From JBCCCJ01 sp039029315 (GTDB lineage Bacteria > Bacteroidota > Bacteroidia > J057): a DNA stretch of 64,000 bases. This document shows, one piece after another, positions 1 through 8,334 of the stretch (its first letter is position 1; every line of letters starts with the position of its first letter). The position numbers and the translations under genes are program-made. The stretch is from assembly GCA_039029315.1 (NCBI GenBank), contig JBCCGK010000071.1:1-64000 (forward strand). The letters run 5' to 3'. The notes below the pieces were generated by a model. That model did no database searches, was not told the origin of the DNA, and saw only the letters and a list, made by a program, of their open reading frames with translations.

Positions 1-1
1 C

Positions 2-27
2 GCAACTTTTTGGCGGCAAAAAGTTGC
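2..27. repeat. Short perfect inverted repeat at window edge
   Basis: Two 10-bp arms (2-11 GCAACTTTTT and 18-27 AAAAAGTTGC) are perfectly complementary around a 6-bp loop. The form resembles the small palindromic REP-like elements scattered between genes in Bacteroidota. It may be the edge of a longer element outside the window. Family assignment is inference. Confidence 0.55.
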
Positions 28-262
28 AAAGAAATCTAAAAACAAAGGAAAATAAAAAATGTACGGTTGTGAATAAATTTTCAATGAGAATTAATCAACA
101 TCACCTAAAAATAGCGAAGTTCATTAATTCAAAAAGACGGTTTCCAGAGCATATGGGAGGATTTTTCTCCTATAAAAAATGGACAAAGTCAAACTTAGAA
201 CAACTCTGAAATCAGGCATTTTCATACTTAATCATTTAAATACTTAAATATGAAATCCAAGA

Positions 263-422
263 TAAGTATTTGGACAAATGTATATTTGGCAATCATTTTC
301 CACCCTCTCGCTCTCCCACCAGCGGGAGACACCAACCCACAAGACCAGAAATCGCAGATTTCCCTTTGGAGGGGGCTGGGGGAGAAACAAGCTCCTACAA
401 TTTAATTGTGTCCCCTTACTTA
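263..422. mobile_element. MITE-like element, copy A (160 bp)
   Basis: This stretch aligns along its length with 27207-27359. Shared blocks include TATATTTGGCAATCAT, CCACCCTCTCGCTCTCCC, GCGGGAGA, AACCCACAAG, GAGGGGGCTGGGGGAG and TCCTACAATTT. The right end is the inverted copy of TAAGTAAGGGGACACA. The left end here has decayed (TAAGTATTTGGACAAA). It has terminal inverted repeats, no coding capacity and two copies in 64 kb, which fits a miniature non-autonomous transposable element. No target-site duplication could be fixed. Confidence 0.6.
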
Positions 423-743
423 TTATCTGATAGATGTGGGGGCGCCCAACAGCTATGACCTCCCGGAAGGATCTGCTCTGCTCAATTCTGTTCACATCAC
501 ATTCACTTGCCTTGACCCACTTTTTGGGTTCCCATCTTTTTTCATTCATTCAGCAGGATCGGTCGATTGTTGGCCTGTTGTCATCAATTCCTTTCTCTTC
601 CTTTGTCCTCTTCACCCGATAGGCCCCAACTCAAAGGAAGAGTCCCGAACAAACAATAAACCTTTTCAAAAGAGATACTCACTCATTTTCCAGGATCTGC
701 CAATACTGAATGTTAATTTTCTTATTATCAACTAGATATTCTC

Positions 744-799
744 AAGTTCGATTCAAAATTACGGCAACGTTTCCCTAAAACTTCAATACCTTTTTACGG
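744..799 (+). repeat. Iteron cluster 1 (two copies)
   Basis: Copies at 744-764 and 779-799, 35 bp apart. The second is a near-consensus copy (AACTTCAATACC then TTTTTACGG). The DnaA-box-like site at 803-811 follows immediately. Confidence 0.8.
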
Positions 800-802
800 C
801 CT

Positions 803-811
803 TGTGGAAAA
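803..811 (-). promoter_or_regulatory. DnaA-box-like site, one mismatch
   Basis: TGTGGAAAA is the complement of TTTTCCACA, one base from the consensus TTATCCACA. It sits four bases after iteron 2, which fits an origin-linked DnaA site. Confidence 0.4.
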
Positions 812-1041
812 CTCCGACTTTTCTTCAAAAAAGAGAGCAATCTCAAAATAAGTGTTTATTCAGACTGCCCATCCCGTCATTTGGTACTGTACTTCGACCA
901 TGAAGAATAGCAGGAAAAGCCATTTTTTCTTTCCATTTGAATAAAAAAATACAAACCTGCATTCTTTAATAACTTAAGACTTTCTTATTAGTCACATTCT
1001 TAGTGCCTCATAACAGATTGTTTGTCAGTACATTATGAATG

Positions 1042-1192
1042 AACTTCGCTTCTTCATTACGGCAAGGAAGCTCGAAGTTCGCTACCCAATTACGACAAGC
1101 ATGAAGAAAGCTCGCTACTCAATTACGGGCATTTTTTGAAGCTCAATACCATTTTACGGATGAGTGCCTGAAAGAACAATACCTTTTTACGT
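1042..1192 (+). repeat. Iteron cluster 2 (five copies, about 33-bp period)
   Basis: Copies at 1042-1062, 1075-1095, 1108-1128, 1139-1159 and 1172-1192. Start-to-start distances are 33, 33, 31 and 33 bp, so all copies face the same side of the helix. Copies 3-5 carry CGCT in place of CAAT or CGAT in the middle. The array looks like two sequence subtypes side by side. Confidence 0.85.
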
Positions 1193-1195
1193 CAA

Positions 1196-1204
1196 TGTGG
1201 ATAA
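1196..1204 (-). promoter_or_regulatory. Perfect consensus DnaA box
   Basis: TGTGGATAA is the exact complement of the DnaA box TTATCCACA. It lies four bases after the last iteron of cluster 2, the same offset as the DnaA-like site after iteron 2. This supports joint action of host DnaA and the plasmid initiator. Confidence 0.65.
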
Positions 1205-1278
1205 GTAGCCTGACAATTAGGCCAAAAGCAGACTACCGCCCCCTTGGTATTGAGATTTTTCGAGGAGACTGTAAGTAA

Positions 1279-1332
1279 AACTTCAATACTTTTTTACGGC
1301 TCAAAATTGTCAACTAGAGTACTTTTTTACGG
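1279..1332 (+). repeat. Iteron cluster 3 (two copies)
   Basis: Copies at 1279-1299 and 1312-1332, 33 bp apart. The first matches the consensus best; the second has CTAGAGTAC in place of CTTCAATAC but keeps the TTTTTTACGG tail. Confidence 0.8.
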
Positions 1333-1465
1333 CTAATCGTTTTTTCTATATCCTCCGCCGAAATCCTACTTCAGAAGACCTAAATCAGTTGAATCCGTGC
1401 ACCAATGATGCTGTTTGTCATCAAAGCAAGCACCACCAGAAGATTGAAATCCCGACTTTTTGCCA

Positions 1466-1544
1466 AAGTTCGATACTTTATTACGGAGTAGATTTTCTCC
1501 GAATAGACAGGAAACAGCAGGCAAACTTCGATACTTTTGTTTGG
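1466..1544 (+). repeat. Iteron cluster 4 next to the Rep gene (two copies)
   Basis: Copies at 1466-1486 (AAGTTCGATAC, TTATTACGG) and 1524-1544 (tail decayed to TTTGTTTGG). They lie 119-197 bp before the Rep start codon and could double as an autoregulatory operator, as is known for Rep_3 plasmids. The autoregulation is inference. Confidence 0.65.
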
Positions 1545-1662
1545 GAAAGTATTTTTCTTTGTCGAGATTATGTCGTAATCTTGTATTGAAAACCAAATGT
1601 ATAGAAGTTTTTTCATGGATTCGACTGGCCATCAGGTCTTGTCGGCATAACTCACAAAGGAT

Positions 1663-2895
1663 ATGGCTATTGCCAGACGTCATCCGATTCATTATACCGT
1701 TTTTCAACCCAATGTCCTTATTGGGGCCAATTCGGAAATGAAATTGTTGGAATTGAGGATTTATACGGAACTATTGAACTTCAATCATCGAGAGAATCCC
1801 AATCAACTCAAGTACTTTATTCCCTATGAGTCAATTACCAGCAGTGAGGGACGAGATGTAAGCAAGAATGCCAAACGGGAATTCATGCGATTGACCAAGC
1901 AGTTGCAAAAGCGGATTTTTGATCTGGATGAAGATTTCATGAAGACACACTTTGGGAAGAATTATCCGGCAACGCTGGTTCCCTTTCCATTGATCACCTA
2001 TGAAGACAATGGATTTGAGATCAATCTCGAACCACATTTCAAGCAAATCCTGGTGCGGCTGGAGATTGGATTTACCAAGGGAGATGTGGATTTGTTAAGA
2101 ACATTCAGACATACCTATTCTCATAGACTGTACTGGATCATTCGCCAGAATCAGTGGAGAGAGTCAGAAATCTCACTGGAAATCGACAAACTCAAAGAAG
2201 CACTGGGCTGTGCAGGCAAGTACAAGGCATTCCAGAATTTCAAAACCAAAGTCCTGAATCCTGTCAAAGAGGAGTTTCGCGGCACCTGGGTAGAATTTGA
2301 ATACACCCTTGTCAGGCGGGGGAGGGGAGGGGCCGTCAAAGCCATCACCTTGCACTTCAACAATGATTTGCAACAGACCTTGGCCTTAAAACTTGGGCAG
2401 GTATACAAATTTGAGCATATCCTTGCCAACTATCAGTTACATGCTCGCGAAGTCAAAAAAATCCGACAAAAAGTTGCCTTGGGAGAAGAACTCCGACCAG
2501 GTTTCCCCTGGACCGAGGACTATGTGAACGAAGTAATTGAGTTGGTCAAAGAGACCTACCGAATCAAAAATCGGACGAAAGGCGCTGAACCTATTCGAAA
2601 AATGGGTCCCTATTTGTTGAAAGTCCTCAATGAAGGATGGTATATTGACAAAGTGAAAACAAGGCGGGATGAAAAATTGCAAGCGGAAAAAGCACAACTC
2701 AATGTATTCGAAGATCAGCCAAAACTGAGACCCGAGCCCAAGCAAAAGCCTTTTCAGACCAGTTACGATTCATTTAGAGAAATGTATGAACTTCACAAAG
2801 AGATTCACCAAACCGATCTGACGGAGACTGAATATGCAGCAGAGCTAGGCTACCGGATAGAAGGAGATATCGTTGTGAAAATGAAAGAAGAATAA
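1663..2895 (+). CDS. Rep_3 family replication initiator protein
   Basis: 410-residue initiator that is expected to bind the iterons upstream and open the origin. Residues about 10-240 fit the tandem winged-helix fold of the Initiator Replication (Rep_3, RepE/Pi-like) family. Typical features are an early VLIGANSEMKLLELRIY segment, a SHRLYWIIRQ segment and an FQNFKTKVLNPVKEEF segment close to the family recognition-helix motif. Residues 240-410 are a charged C-terminal extension of unknown role. The ATG at 1663 follows AAAGGA by a few bases. Eleven matching iterons directly upstream make the assignment strong. No parA/parB, relaxase or toxin-antitoxin pair is adjacent. It is not a phage DnaA-type or RepA_N initiator. 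Confidence 0.9.
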   Translation: MAIARRHPIHYTVFQPNVLIGANSEMKLLELRIYTELLNFNHRENPNQLKYFIPYESITSSEGRDVSKNAKREFMRLTKQLQKRIFDLDEDFMKTHFGKNYPATLVPFPLITYEDNGFEINLEPHFKQILVRLEIGFTKGDVDLLRTFRHTYSHRLYWIIRQNQWRESEISLEIDKLKEALGCAGKYKAFQNFKTKVLNPVKEEFRGTWVEFEYTLVRRGRGGAVKAITLHFNNDLQQTLALKLGQVYKFEHILANYQLHAREVKKIRQKVALGEELRPGFPWTEDYVNEVIELVKETYRIKNRTKGAEPIRKMGPYLLKVLNEGWYIDKVKTRRDEKLQAEKAQLNVFEDQPKLRPEPKQKPFQTSYDSFREMYELHKEIHQTDLTETEYAAELGYRIEGDIVVKMKEE

Positions 2896-3249
2896 AAATA
2901 TCAGCAATCCTGAGCACTTATTATCGTATTTCCTGGCCCTTTTGCTCTTTCTTTGTATCTGGCCACTTCTTGCTCAGGCTGATTCCTCCCATACAAGATC
3001 TAGGCACCCCCTACAAACCGATCTAACAAAGAAGAAGATGATCTGCCTCAAGCAGTCATCTTCTTCGAGGGAGATGATATCTAATGATTAGAAACTGTTT
3101 TGATTTCTCTTTTCCCAAAGGAAATTTGGATTTTTGGAACCTGAGTGCCTCATTTTTTTTCGAAAGACCTTGGTATTCCTCAAAAAGATTCCTTCTCAGA
3201 ACCCAAAAATCCTGCCTTCTTCAGACAAAAACCAACATCAAAACAGTCT
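2896..3249. other. Intergenic stretch between Rep and DUF4199 genes
   Basis: About 350 bp without a convincing gene, lying between two convergent genes. The only clear structure is the hairpin at 3031-3066. Confidence 0.6.
3031..3066. terminator. Long hairpin between convergent genes
   Basis: GAAGAAGATGATCTGC pairs with GCAGTCATCTTCTTC through one bulged base and a 5-base loop. On the minus strand the stem is followed by TTTGTT, so it may end transcription of the DUF4199 gene; the plus strand lacks a T run. Terminator role is inference. Confidence 0.4.
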
Positions 3250-3798
3250 CTAAGCAAGGGAGGAAACTTCGACCGTCTCCTTTTTCAGGATGAAAGCAAT
3301 GAGGATCGTAAGAACCACCCCAATCAAAAAGACTGTCAGAAACATCAATACGAAACTCAGGAATGGATTCATGAACATGTCTTTTTGGGATTCCAGCTTG
3401 GCTTTCTCAGCCTGGAACTCTGCTGGACTCAGCTGATCTTCCAATTGGTCTATGTGATGCTGGTAGTATTTTTCAGTAAAGTCCGGGTCAAGCCACTCAG
3501 CATATACATGATTGTAGGCACCAAATCCTATGGATGGAATGAGTACAATCATCACTCCTACTTTGAGTGCCTGGAGGAAACTCAGATTGCCACCATTGAG
3601 TTCATCTCGAAATTTTCGAAGACCGAGGAACAGAAAAATTCCCAATGAAAGGATAATGCTGGCATAGCCTGTGATTTCCCCCATCTTCATATTCTCCATG
3701 TTGATTTCGCCCATGAACAAAAAACTGAGGATTCCAAATCCAATAATGACAGCTGCGGCATATAATCCATAGCGGATAATGAGAGAGTTCAAAGTCAT
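3250..3798 (-). CDS. DUF4199 family integral membrane protein
   Basis: 182 residues with four predicted membrane helices (about 10-30, 43-60, 75-95 and 140-170). A charged, glutamine- and glutamate-rich loop lies between helices 3 and 4. The layout and the conserved stretch FLQALKVGVMIVLIPSIGFG match DUF4199, a Bacteroidota membrane family of unknown function. It lies downstream of the membrane-anchored LuxR gene on the same strand with a 122-bp gap, so the two may be co-transcribed. No catalytic residues are evident. Confidence 0.75.
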   Translation of the reverse strand: MTLNSLIIRYGLYAAAVIIGFGILSFLFMGEINMENMKMGEITGYASIILSLGIFLFLGLRKFRDELNGGNLSFLQALKVGVMIVLIPSIGFGAYNHVYAEWLDPDFTEKYYQHHIDQLEDQLSPAEFQAEKAKLESQKDMFMNPFLSFVLMFLTVFLIGVVLTILIAFILKKETVEVSSLA

Positions 3799-3920
3799 AA
3801 TCTTGATGTGTTAGAATGAAAAACTGAGAGCAAGGACGGTAGTGGAAAGCAGATTTCACTCATCCGAAAGGACTATTTTGAAGCTAGAAAGAAAAATCAT
3901 CCAAAAGAATGAGGGCCCAT

Positions 3921-4400
3921 CTATGGAATGAGGCCCTTTTCCTTGGCGTGAGAGATTGCCTGTGTTCGTCTCTTGGCATCCAACTTGACCAGAAGCTTGG
4001 ACACATGAGTTTTGACAGTATTTTCAGAAATGGAGAGGCTGTCAGCAATTTCCTGATTAGATTTTCCCTGAGCAATTTCTGTCAACACCTCATATTCTCT
4101 TTTGCTGATTCCCAATTGTTGGAGCAGATCAGCAGATGGGAGAATGGATGGAGTGACACTTGGGGGAGGAGGAGTTGTTTGCTTGCCAATAACATAGCGG
4201 CTAATCAGGATGCCGAAAGCGATGAAACCTACCCCAAACGCAATCACAGTCAACTCATTGCGCCAGCCATAGGTCAGCAGGGAATATTGACTTAACTCTA
4301 GCAATAGAATCAAAGCAATGGCCAACAGGCCAAATTGAAGAACCAGACGTTTGAGGGAAGGACTAAGCTTTGGCAAATCCAGGGGGTTACTGTTTTTCAC
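3921..4400 (-). CDS. Membrane-anchored LuxR-type transcription regulator
   Basis: 159 residues. Two hydrophobic helices (about 20-38 and 48-68) are followed by a proline-rich linker (TPPPPS) and a LuxR-type helix-turn-helix at about 92-157. The HTH contains SKREYEVLTEIAQGKSNQEI and the recognition segment SENTVKTHVSKLLVKL. There is no receiver domain, so the regulator is probably tethered to the inner membrane rather than phosphorylated. The start appears to be GTG at 4398-4400. It precedes the DUF4199 gene on the same strand and may control it. Other domain readings are unlikely because the HTH is canonical. Confidence 0.8.
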   Translation of the reverse strand: MKNSNPLDLPKLSPSLKRLVLQFGLLAIALILLLELSQYSLLTYGWRNELTVIAFGVGFIAFGILISRYVIGKQTTPPPPSVTPSILPSADLLQQLGISKREYEVLTEIAQGKSNQEIADSLSISENTVKTHVSKLLVKLDAKRRTQAISHAKEKGLIP

Positions 4401-4580
4401 TGGAATAAAGATACAGATTCTTTCTTCAAATCAGCTACTGTCCATACTGGAACAGGAACAGTTTGCTCCCTTGATTTGGCAGGTTTGGAGGATAATTCAT
4501 CGTAAAATGCTGAAGATCAAAATTGTGGTGCGGAGTTTGAGGAAAAACATTAACACGACTTTCCAACATTCAACCCTGGC

Positions 4581-5366
4581 ATGCAAAAACGATACCTCTT
4601 CTTTCCTGTTCTTTTGATGATTCCCATGATTTTTTTGCTGGTTGATTGGGTTCAACCTCCCAAAAAATGGCGAAACACTCCTCCGGGAAGTTTGTATACA
4701 GATTCTATCATCTGGACCAATACACTGGCATCAACCAATATCGGGAAGCCAGCCTATCAGTTTGTCCAACGAGATACAAACTTGCCGGATGTATTGGTGA
4801 TGGGGAATTCTATTTCTATCGGATACACAGCTCCTCTCCGGAATTCTTTGGCGGGCAAAGCCAATGTGTACCGGATTCCTGACAATGGAAGGGACATCCG
4901 CAAAGGGGTGAACAAGGCAAGTTTCTGGTTGGCTGGCGGGAAAGGATGGGAAGTGATTCACTTCAATTGGGGGCTGCATGATTTCAAACGATTGGTCAAT
5001 GGCCAATTTGATAGCAGTGGTGATCGCTATGTCAGCCCTACAGAATACAAGCAAAAACTGGATACCCTGATCCAAAAACTCCTGGAAACAGATGCTCAAT
5101 TGATTTTTGCGACCACAACTGTTGTTCCTGATTCTGCACAAGGACGCATCAAGGGAGACGAAATTTTGTACAACGAATTGGCATTTCAGGTCCTGGCCAA
5201 CTATCCACAAATCATGCTGGATGATCAACATCGAACATCCCTGACACAACCAGAATACCAGAAACCGAAGAATGTGCATTTCCTCCCTGAAGGCTATGAT
5301 TTCCTGGCAAAGTTTACGGCAAAACGGATTCTACAAGGCCTGATGACATATGCCAGCACACATTAA
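4581..5366 (+). CDS. Membrane-anchored or secreted SGNH/GDSL hydrolase
   Basis: 261 residues. The N-terminal hydrophobic segment (5-22) is a signal anchor or signal peptide. The SGNH motifs are visible: block I VLVMGNSISIGY with Ser77 as probable nucleophile, block III HFNWGLHD with the oxyanion residue region, and block V KNVHFLPEGYDFL with catalytic His233. The aspartate normally three residues before that histidine is Lys230, so the enzyme would use a Ser-His dyad or a displaced acid. The family covers esterases and acetylesterases acting on lipids or sugars; the substrate is unknown. It converges on the ABC permease gene with a 16-bp gap. Confidence 0.75.
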   Translation: MQKRYLFFPVLLMIPMIFLLVDWVQPPKKWRNTPPGSLYTDSIIWTNTLASTNIGKPAYQFVQRDTNLPDVLVMGNSISIGYTAPLRNSLAGKANVYRIPDNGRDIRKGVNKASFWLAGGKGWEVIHFNWGLHDFKRLVNGQFDSSGDRYVSPTEYKQKLDTLIQKLLETDAQLIFATTTVVPDSAQGRIKGDEILYNELAFQVLANYPQIMLDDQHRTSLTQPEYQKPKNVHFLPEGYDFLAKFTAKRILQGLMTYASTH

Positions 5367-5382
5367 GCCAGAGAACTGGTCG

Positions 5383-6489
5383 CTAGTCTTGATGAAAGCC
5401 ATTCCATTGAAAATACTCTTCCCAAAAAATAAGACTGGACAGCCCGAGCAAGACAAGAATTGGAATCCATGCAGGAATCTGGAACAAGATCGCCAGAAAC
5501 AAAATCAAATACGCCAAAAATCCGATTTGTAGATATTTGATCACTGGCAGAGCCTTGTAGTAGAGAAGAGCAATACCTGCCAGAAAGCTTCCTGTAGCGA
5601 GGCCCAGATAAAACAAGAGCGTGGGCAAGGCTGTGCCAAGCGGCTGCGTATTTGCGCCCAGCCAAATCAGGCAATCAGGAAGAAAAAGAATAACCGCAGT
5701 CAAAACATAGGCTCCAAAGCGCTTTTGCGGAAGAATAGGGAGATTCCTGAGACTGAAAATAAGCCCATCTTCTGACCTTCTAAGCCAGTAGGCCAGCATG
5801 ATCTGCAATCCAACCAGACTGAGGAGAATCAATTTCATGGATTTGTCTGGATAAGGGGATTCCTGCTGAGCAATCAGGCTGAAAACCATCAATGTCCAAA
5901 CAACGGATTTGGTAAGTAGAATTCCCAGGGTGTGGTAATGCAGGAGCGTTTGCAGAGAAATAAAGGAGAAACTTTCCTTGAATTGCCGTTCCAGATGGGC
6001 TTGCCATCCACTGCGGATGGTGACTTCTCTTGGACTGCGAATACCATGTGCCAGATGGATACCTACCAGAAGCAGAATTCCCAATTGTCCCAAAAGAAGC
6101 GGAATCCACTCCAGGGTCTGGGAATACACACTGTATCCAGCAATGACCGATACATACAGGATAGCCGGAGCCATCACTCCCAATAGTTGGCGGATCATGA
6201 GCCAGGTCAACTGATGGAACGGCAATATGGCCAGAATTCGGATGAAGGAATGATTCTTCTGATGGAGGATGTTCCAGAGTTCCCGCCAGCATTTGAGTTC
6301 ATAAACCAACAAGAGGGCAAGGACAATCCCCATAAATCGATAATCCTCTAACATTGGAAGGACAAACCATGGACTGAACAAGAGGGTAGGGGGACGAAAT
6401 ACAAACACCAATAGGGTCGCACACAACAAAAAAAACAAATAGTTGCGTCGGTAAAATTCTGCGATGAGGACTTGCCTGATAGCATTCAT
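5383..6489 (-). CDS. ABC transporter membrane subunit
   Basis: 368 residues, strongly hydrophobic throughout, with about nine to ten membrane helices and few charged residues outside loops. I see no family-specific catalytic motif. Its start codon overlaps the stop of the upstream ATPase gene by four bases (6486-6489), which indicates translational coupling. The pair therefore forms an ABC-2-like exporter. Substrate is unknown. Confidence 0.7.
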   Translation of the reverse strand: MNAIRQVLIAEFYRRNYLFFLLCATLLVFVFRPPTLLFSPWFVLPMLEDYRFMGIVLALLLVYELKCWRELWNILHQKNHSFIRILAILPFHQLTWLMIRQLLGVMAPAILYVSVIAGYSVYSQTLEWIPLLLGQLGILLLVGIHLAHGIRSPREVTIRSGWQAHLERQFKESFSFISLQTLLHYHTLGILLTKSVVWTLMVFSLIAQQESPYPDKSMKLILLSLVGLQIMLAYWLRRSEDGLIFSLRNLPILPQKRFGAYVLTAVILFLPDCLIWLGANTQPLGTALPTLLFYLGLATGSFLAGIALLYYKALPVIKYLQIGFLAYLILFLAILFQIPAWIPILVLLGLSSLIFWEEYFQWNGFHQD

Positions 6490-7130
6490 AGGGTTGGTTT
6501 TCCGGGATGTAGTTCTTGTTGAGAAATGTGCCAGAACTGATCAATCCGAAGACTGGGATGGAAGGCCTGATGAGAAGTGAGCACAAAACTGACGCCTCTT
6601 TCTCTGGAGGATAAGATCAGCTTGACCAGGCCTTCCCGCGCTTGTCGATCAAGTGTGGCAAAGGGTTCATCGAGCAGAATCAGGCTTGGCGTTCCAAGGA
6701 AAGCGAGGAGCAGGGCCAATTTCTTTTTCATCCCGGAGGAATAGGTGCTGATTTTATGTGTGGGATAATCAGTAATTCCTAATGCTTCCTTGAGTTGGGA
6801 CACTTGCTCATGAGAGGCGGATTTGTACTTAACATACAAATCAATGAGGTAATTCCCCCTGAGAAAATCCGGGAACACTGGTTCAGCCTCACAATAATTA
6901 ATCAACTCACGATGTTTTCGAACTTGTCGGGCCAATTCTATCTGGTCTTCTAGATATATTTTGCCCTCATGAGGAATCAGACCTCCAAGCACCTTGAGCA
7001 AGGTGGATTTTCCAGAACCATTGGCACCCAATACAGCATGAATGCCTGGCTCCCAACTCATCTCCTGAATGGACAAAATGAGCTTGGGACCGTATCTTTT
7101 GCGGAAATCATCAAATAGAAGTAAGGACAT
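6486..7130 (-). CDS. ABC transporter ATP-binding protein
   Basis: 214 residues, a compact nucleotide-binding domain. Visible motifs are Walker A GANGSGKST at about 35-43, the signature YSSGMKKKLALL, Walker B LILLDEPFATLD and the switch histidine in LTSHQ. It is the first gene of a two-gene operon with the membrane subunit that follows (four-base overlap). The size and motif set fit exporters of the ABC-2 type. Confidence 0.9.
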   Translation of the reverse strand: MSLLLFDDFRKRYGPKLILSIQEMSWEPGIHAVLGANGSGKSTLLKVLGGLIPHEGKIYLEDQIELARQVRKHRELINYCEAEPVFPDFLRGNYLIDLYVKYKSASHEQVSQLKEALGITDYPTHKISTYSSGMKKKLALLLAFLGTPSLILLDEPFATLDRQAREGLVKLILSSRERGVSFVLTSHQAFHPSLRIDQFWHISQQELHPGKPTL

Positions 7131-7254
7131 AGTACAGTTTTGCTAAGCTTGTTGGGCAATAAGGCGTCGCGTTTAAAAAAAACTTACACCAAAGGGTAAA
7201 ATTGTTGAGAATTTCCCTTCTGGTTTCGTAGCAAATGGCTACCTTCGACACTTT

Positions 7255-8124
7255 ATGAATCAAAAAGCATTCGTTGCCGTAATTGTTGGTGCATTGATGG
7301 CCGGCAGTAGTGGGGTATTTATCAAATATCTTGACATACCGGCGACCTCCATCAGCTTTATTCGGACTGCAATCCCTACTTTGATTCTGGGCCTGTGGAT
7401 GATGTGGAAGAGTATCCCGTTTTTCAGGGGAAACTATCGGGTGATGTTGTCGGCCTCGATCCTGAATTCTGTGAGGATGTATCTGTTTTTTACTGCCTAT
7501 ATCTACACCTCAATTGGGAATGCAGTTATCATCAGCTATACCTGGCCCATTTTTGTCACCATCCTCAGCGTCATATTCTTGAAAGAAGTCGTCAGCAAAA
7601 GGGAAATTATGCTGCTTGTAATGGCTTTTGTCGGCATCATCATTGTGTATGCAAACAAACCTTTGACTTTTGAAAACAGAGATTTCATTGGGATGACAGC
7701 AGCATTGGGGATGGCGGCAGTGTATGCGACAACAGTCATTCTATTCAAAAAGGAAAGTCAAAATTATTCCCGATGGGAATTGATTTTTTACCAGAACTTT
7801 GCAAGTGCCTTCATTTTTCTTCCCTTTATCCTGATCAATCAACCTCTGCCTACCTCCTTCGATATCACCATTGCAGGCTCACATGCCATCTTCCTGGGAA
7901 TCATTGGCTTTAGCTTCTTTTTCTACGGCCTTCGGAGGCTCAAAGCATCCACAGCCTCCATGATTGCTTATATCGAAATCATTAGCGCATTGTGCTTCAG
8001 CGTATTCTGGATGAAAGAAGAACTCACCGCCAATATGATTGCCGGGGGAGTTCTGATCGTTATCTCGACCATGCTTTTGAGAAAGAAAGAGCCAAATAAG
8101 GAGGTCTCAATCACTGCAGACTGA
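7255..8124 (+). CDS. EamA/DMT family transporter
   Basis: 289 residues with ten predicted membrane helices in two EamA repeats (about 1-135 and 150-280). The start MNQKAFVAVIVGALMAGSSG and the second-repeat segment GLRRLKASTASMIAYIEIIS are typical of drug/metabolite exporters. The substrate cannot be read from sequence. A TACCTTCG box at 7240-7247 lies 8 bp before the start codon and is promoter-like. It is divergent from the ABC operon. Confidence 0.85.
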   Translation: MNQKAFVAVIVGALMAGSSGVFIKYLDIPATSISFIRTAIPTLILGLWMMWKSIPFFRGNYRVMLSASILNSVRMYLFFTAYIYTSIGNAVIISYTWPIFVTILSVIFLKEVVSKREIMLLVMAFVGIIIVYANKPLTFENRDFIGMTAALGMAAVYATTVILFKKESQNYSRWELIFYQNFASAFIFLPFILINQPLPTSFDITIAGSHAIFLGIIGFSFFFYGLRRLKASTASMIAYIEIISALCFSVFWMKEELTANMIAGGVLIVISTMLLRKKEPNKEVSITAD

Positions 8125-8131
8125 GTGATTG
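8108..8131 (+). terminator. Hairpin spanning the stop codon of the EamA gene
   Basis: CAATCACT (8108-8115) and AGTGATTG (8124-8131) form an 8-bp perfect stem. It is followed by CTTCTTTCTC, a pyrimidine-rich but not pure T tail, so intrinsic termination is possible but weak. Confidence 0.4.
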
Positions 8132-8334
8132 CTTCTTTCTCACACGAACAAAAATAAATAAGCCGTAATTTTTACACCAAATCGAGGAAGGGAAAGCGGG
8201 TTTGGTAGGCCAATCAAGACTTTTATGACGGAGAACAGGTGCAAAAGATTAAGCAAAATTACATATTTGTTGTTGAGCTGTTCCTAAATTCCCTTCTTCT
8301 TTCTCTTCAATCAGAACTTTCAAGGCTTCTATTT

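Larger units (their letters stand above)
744..1544 (+). other. Iteron-type replication origin
   Basis: Eleven copies of a 21-bp direct repeat lie in the same orientation upstream of the Rep gene. The core reads AAsTTCrATACtTTwTTACGG with variation. Starts are at 744, 779, 1042, 1075, 1108, 1139, 1172, 1279, 1312, 1466 and 1524. The last copy is the most degenerate (ends TTTGG instead of TACGG). Copies within a cluster sit about 33 bp apart, three helical turns. DnaA-box-like 9-mers lie at 803-811 and 1196-1204, and the stretch 940-1015 is AT-rich. Rep_3 initiators are known to bind such repeats. From 423 to 743, and between 812 and 1041, I see no convincing gene. Confidence 0.85.

Noticed and set aside
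24..209. Open frame of 61 codons on the plus strand next to the left edge
   Set aside because: Low-complexity, lysine-rich and without relatives I can name; it begins inside the inverted repeat at 2-27.
406..735. Open frame of 109 codons upstream of the iterons
   Set aside because: It overlaps the end of MITE copy A and is open by chance in non-coding DNA; composition is not protein-like.
1366..1707. Minus-strand frame across iteron cluster 4
   Set aside because: It runs through the iterons and the start of the Rep gene and has no recognisable domain.
8160..8185. Iteron-like CCGTAATTTTTACACC on the minus strand
   Set aside because: It matches the iteron tail at only a few positions and stands alone, so it is treated as chance.
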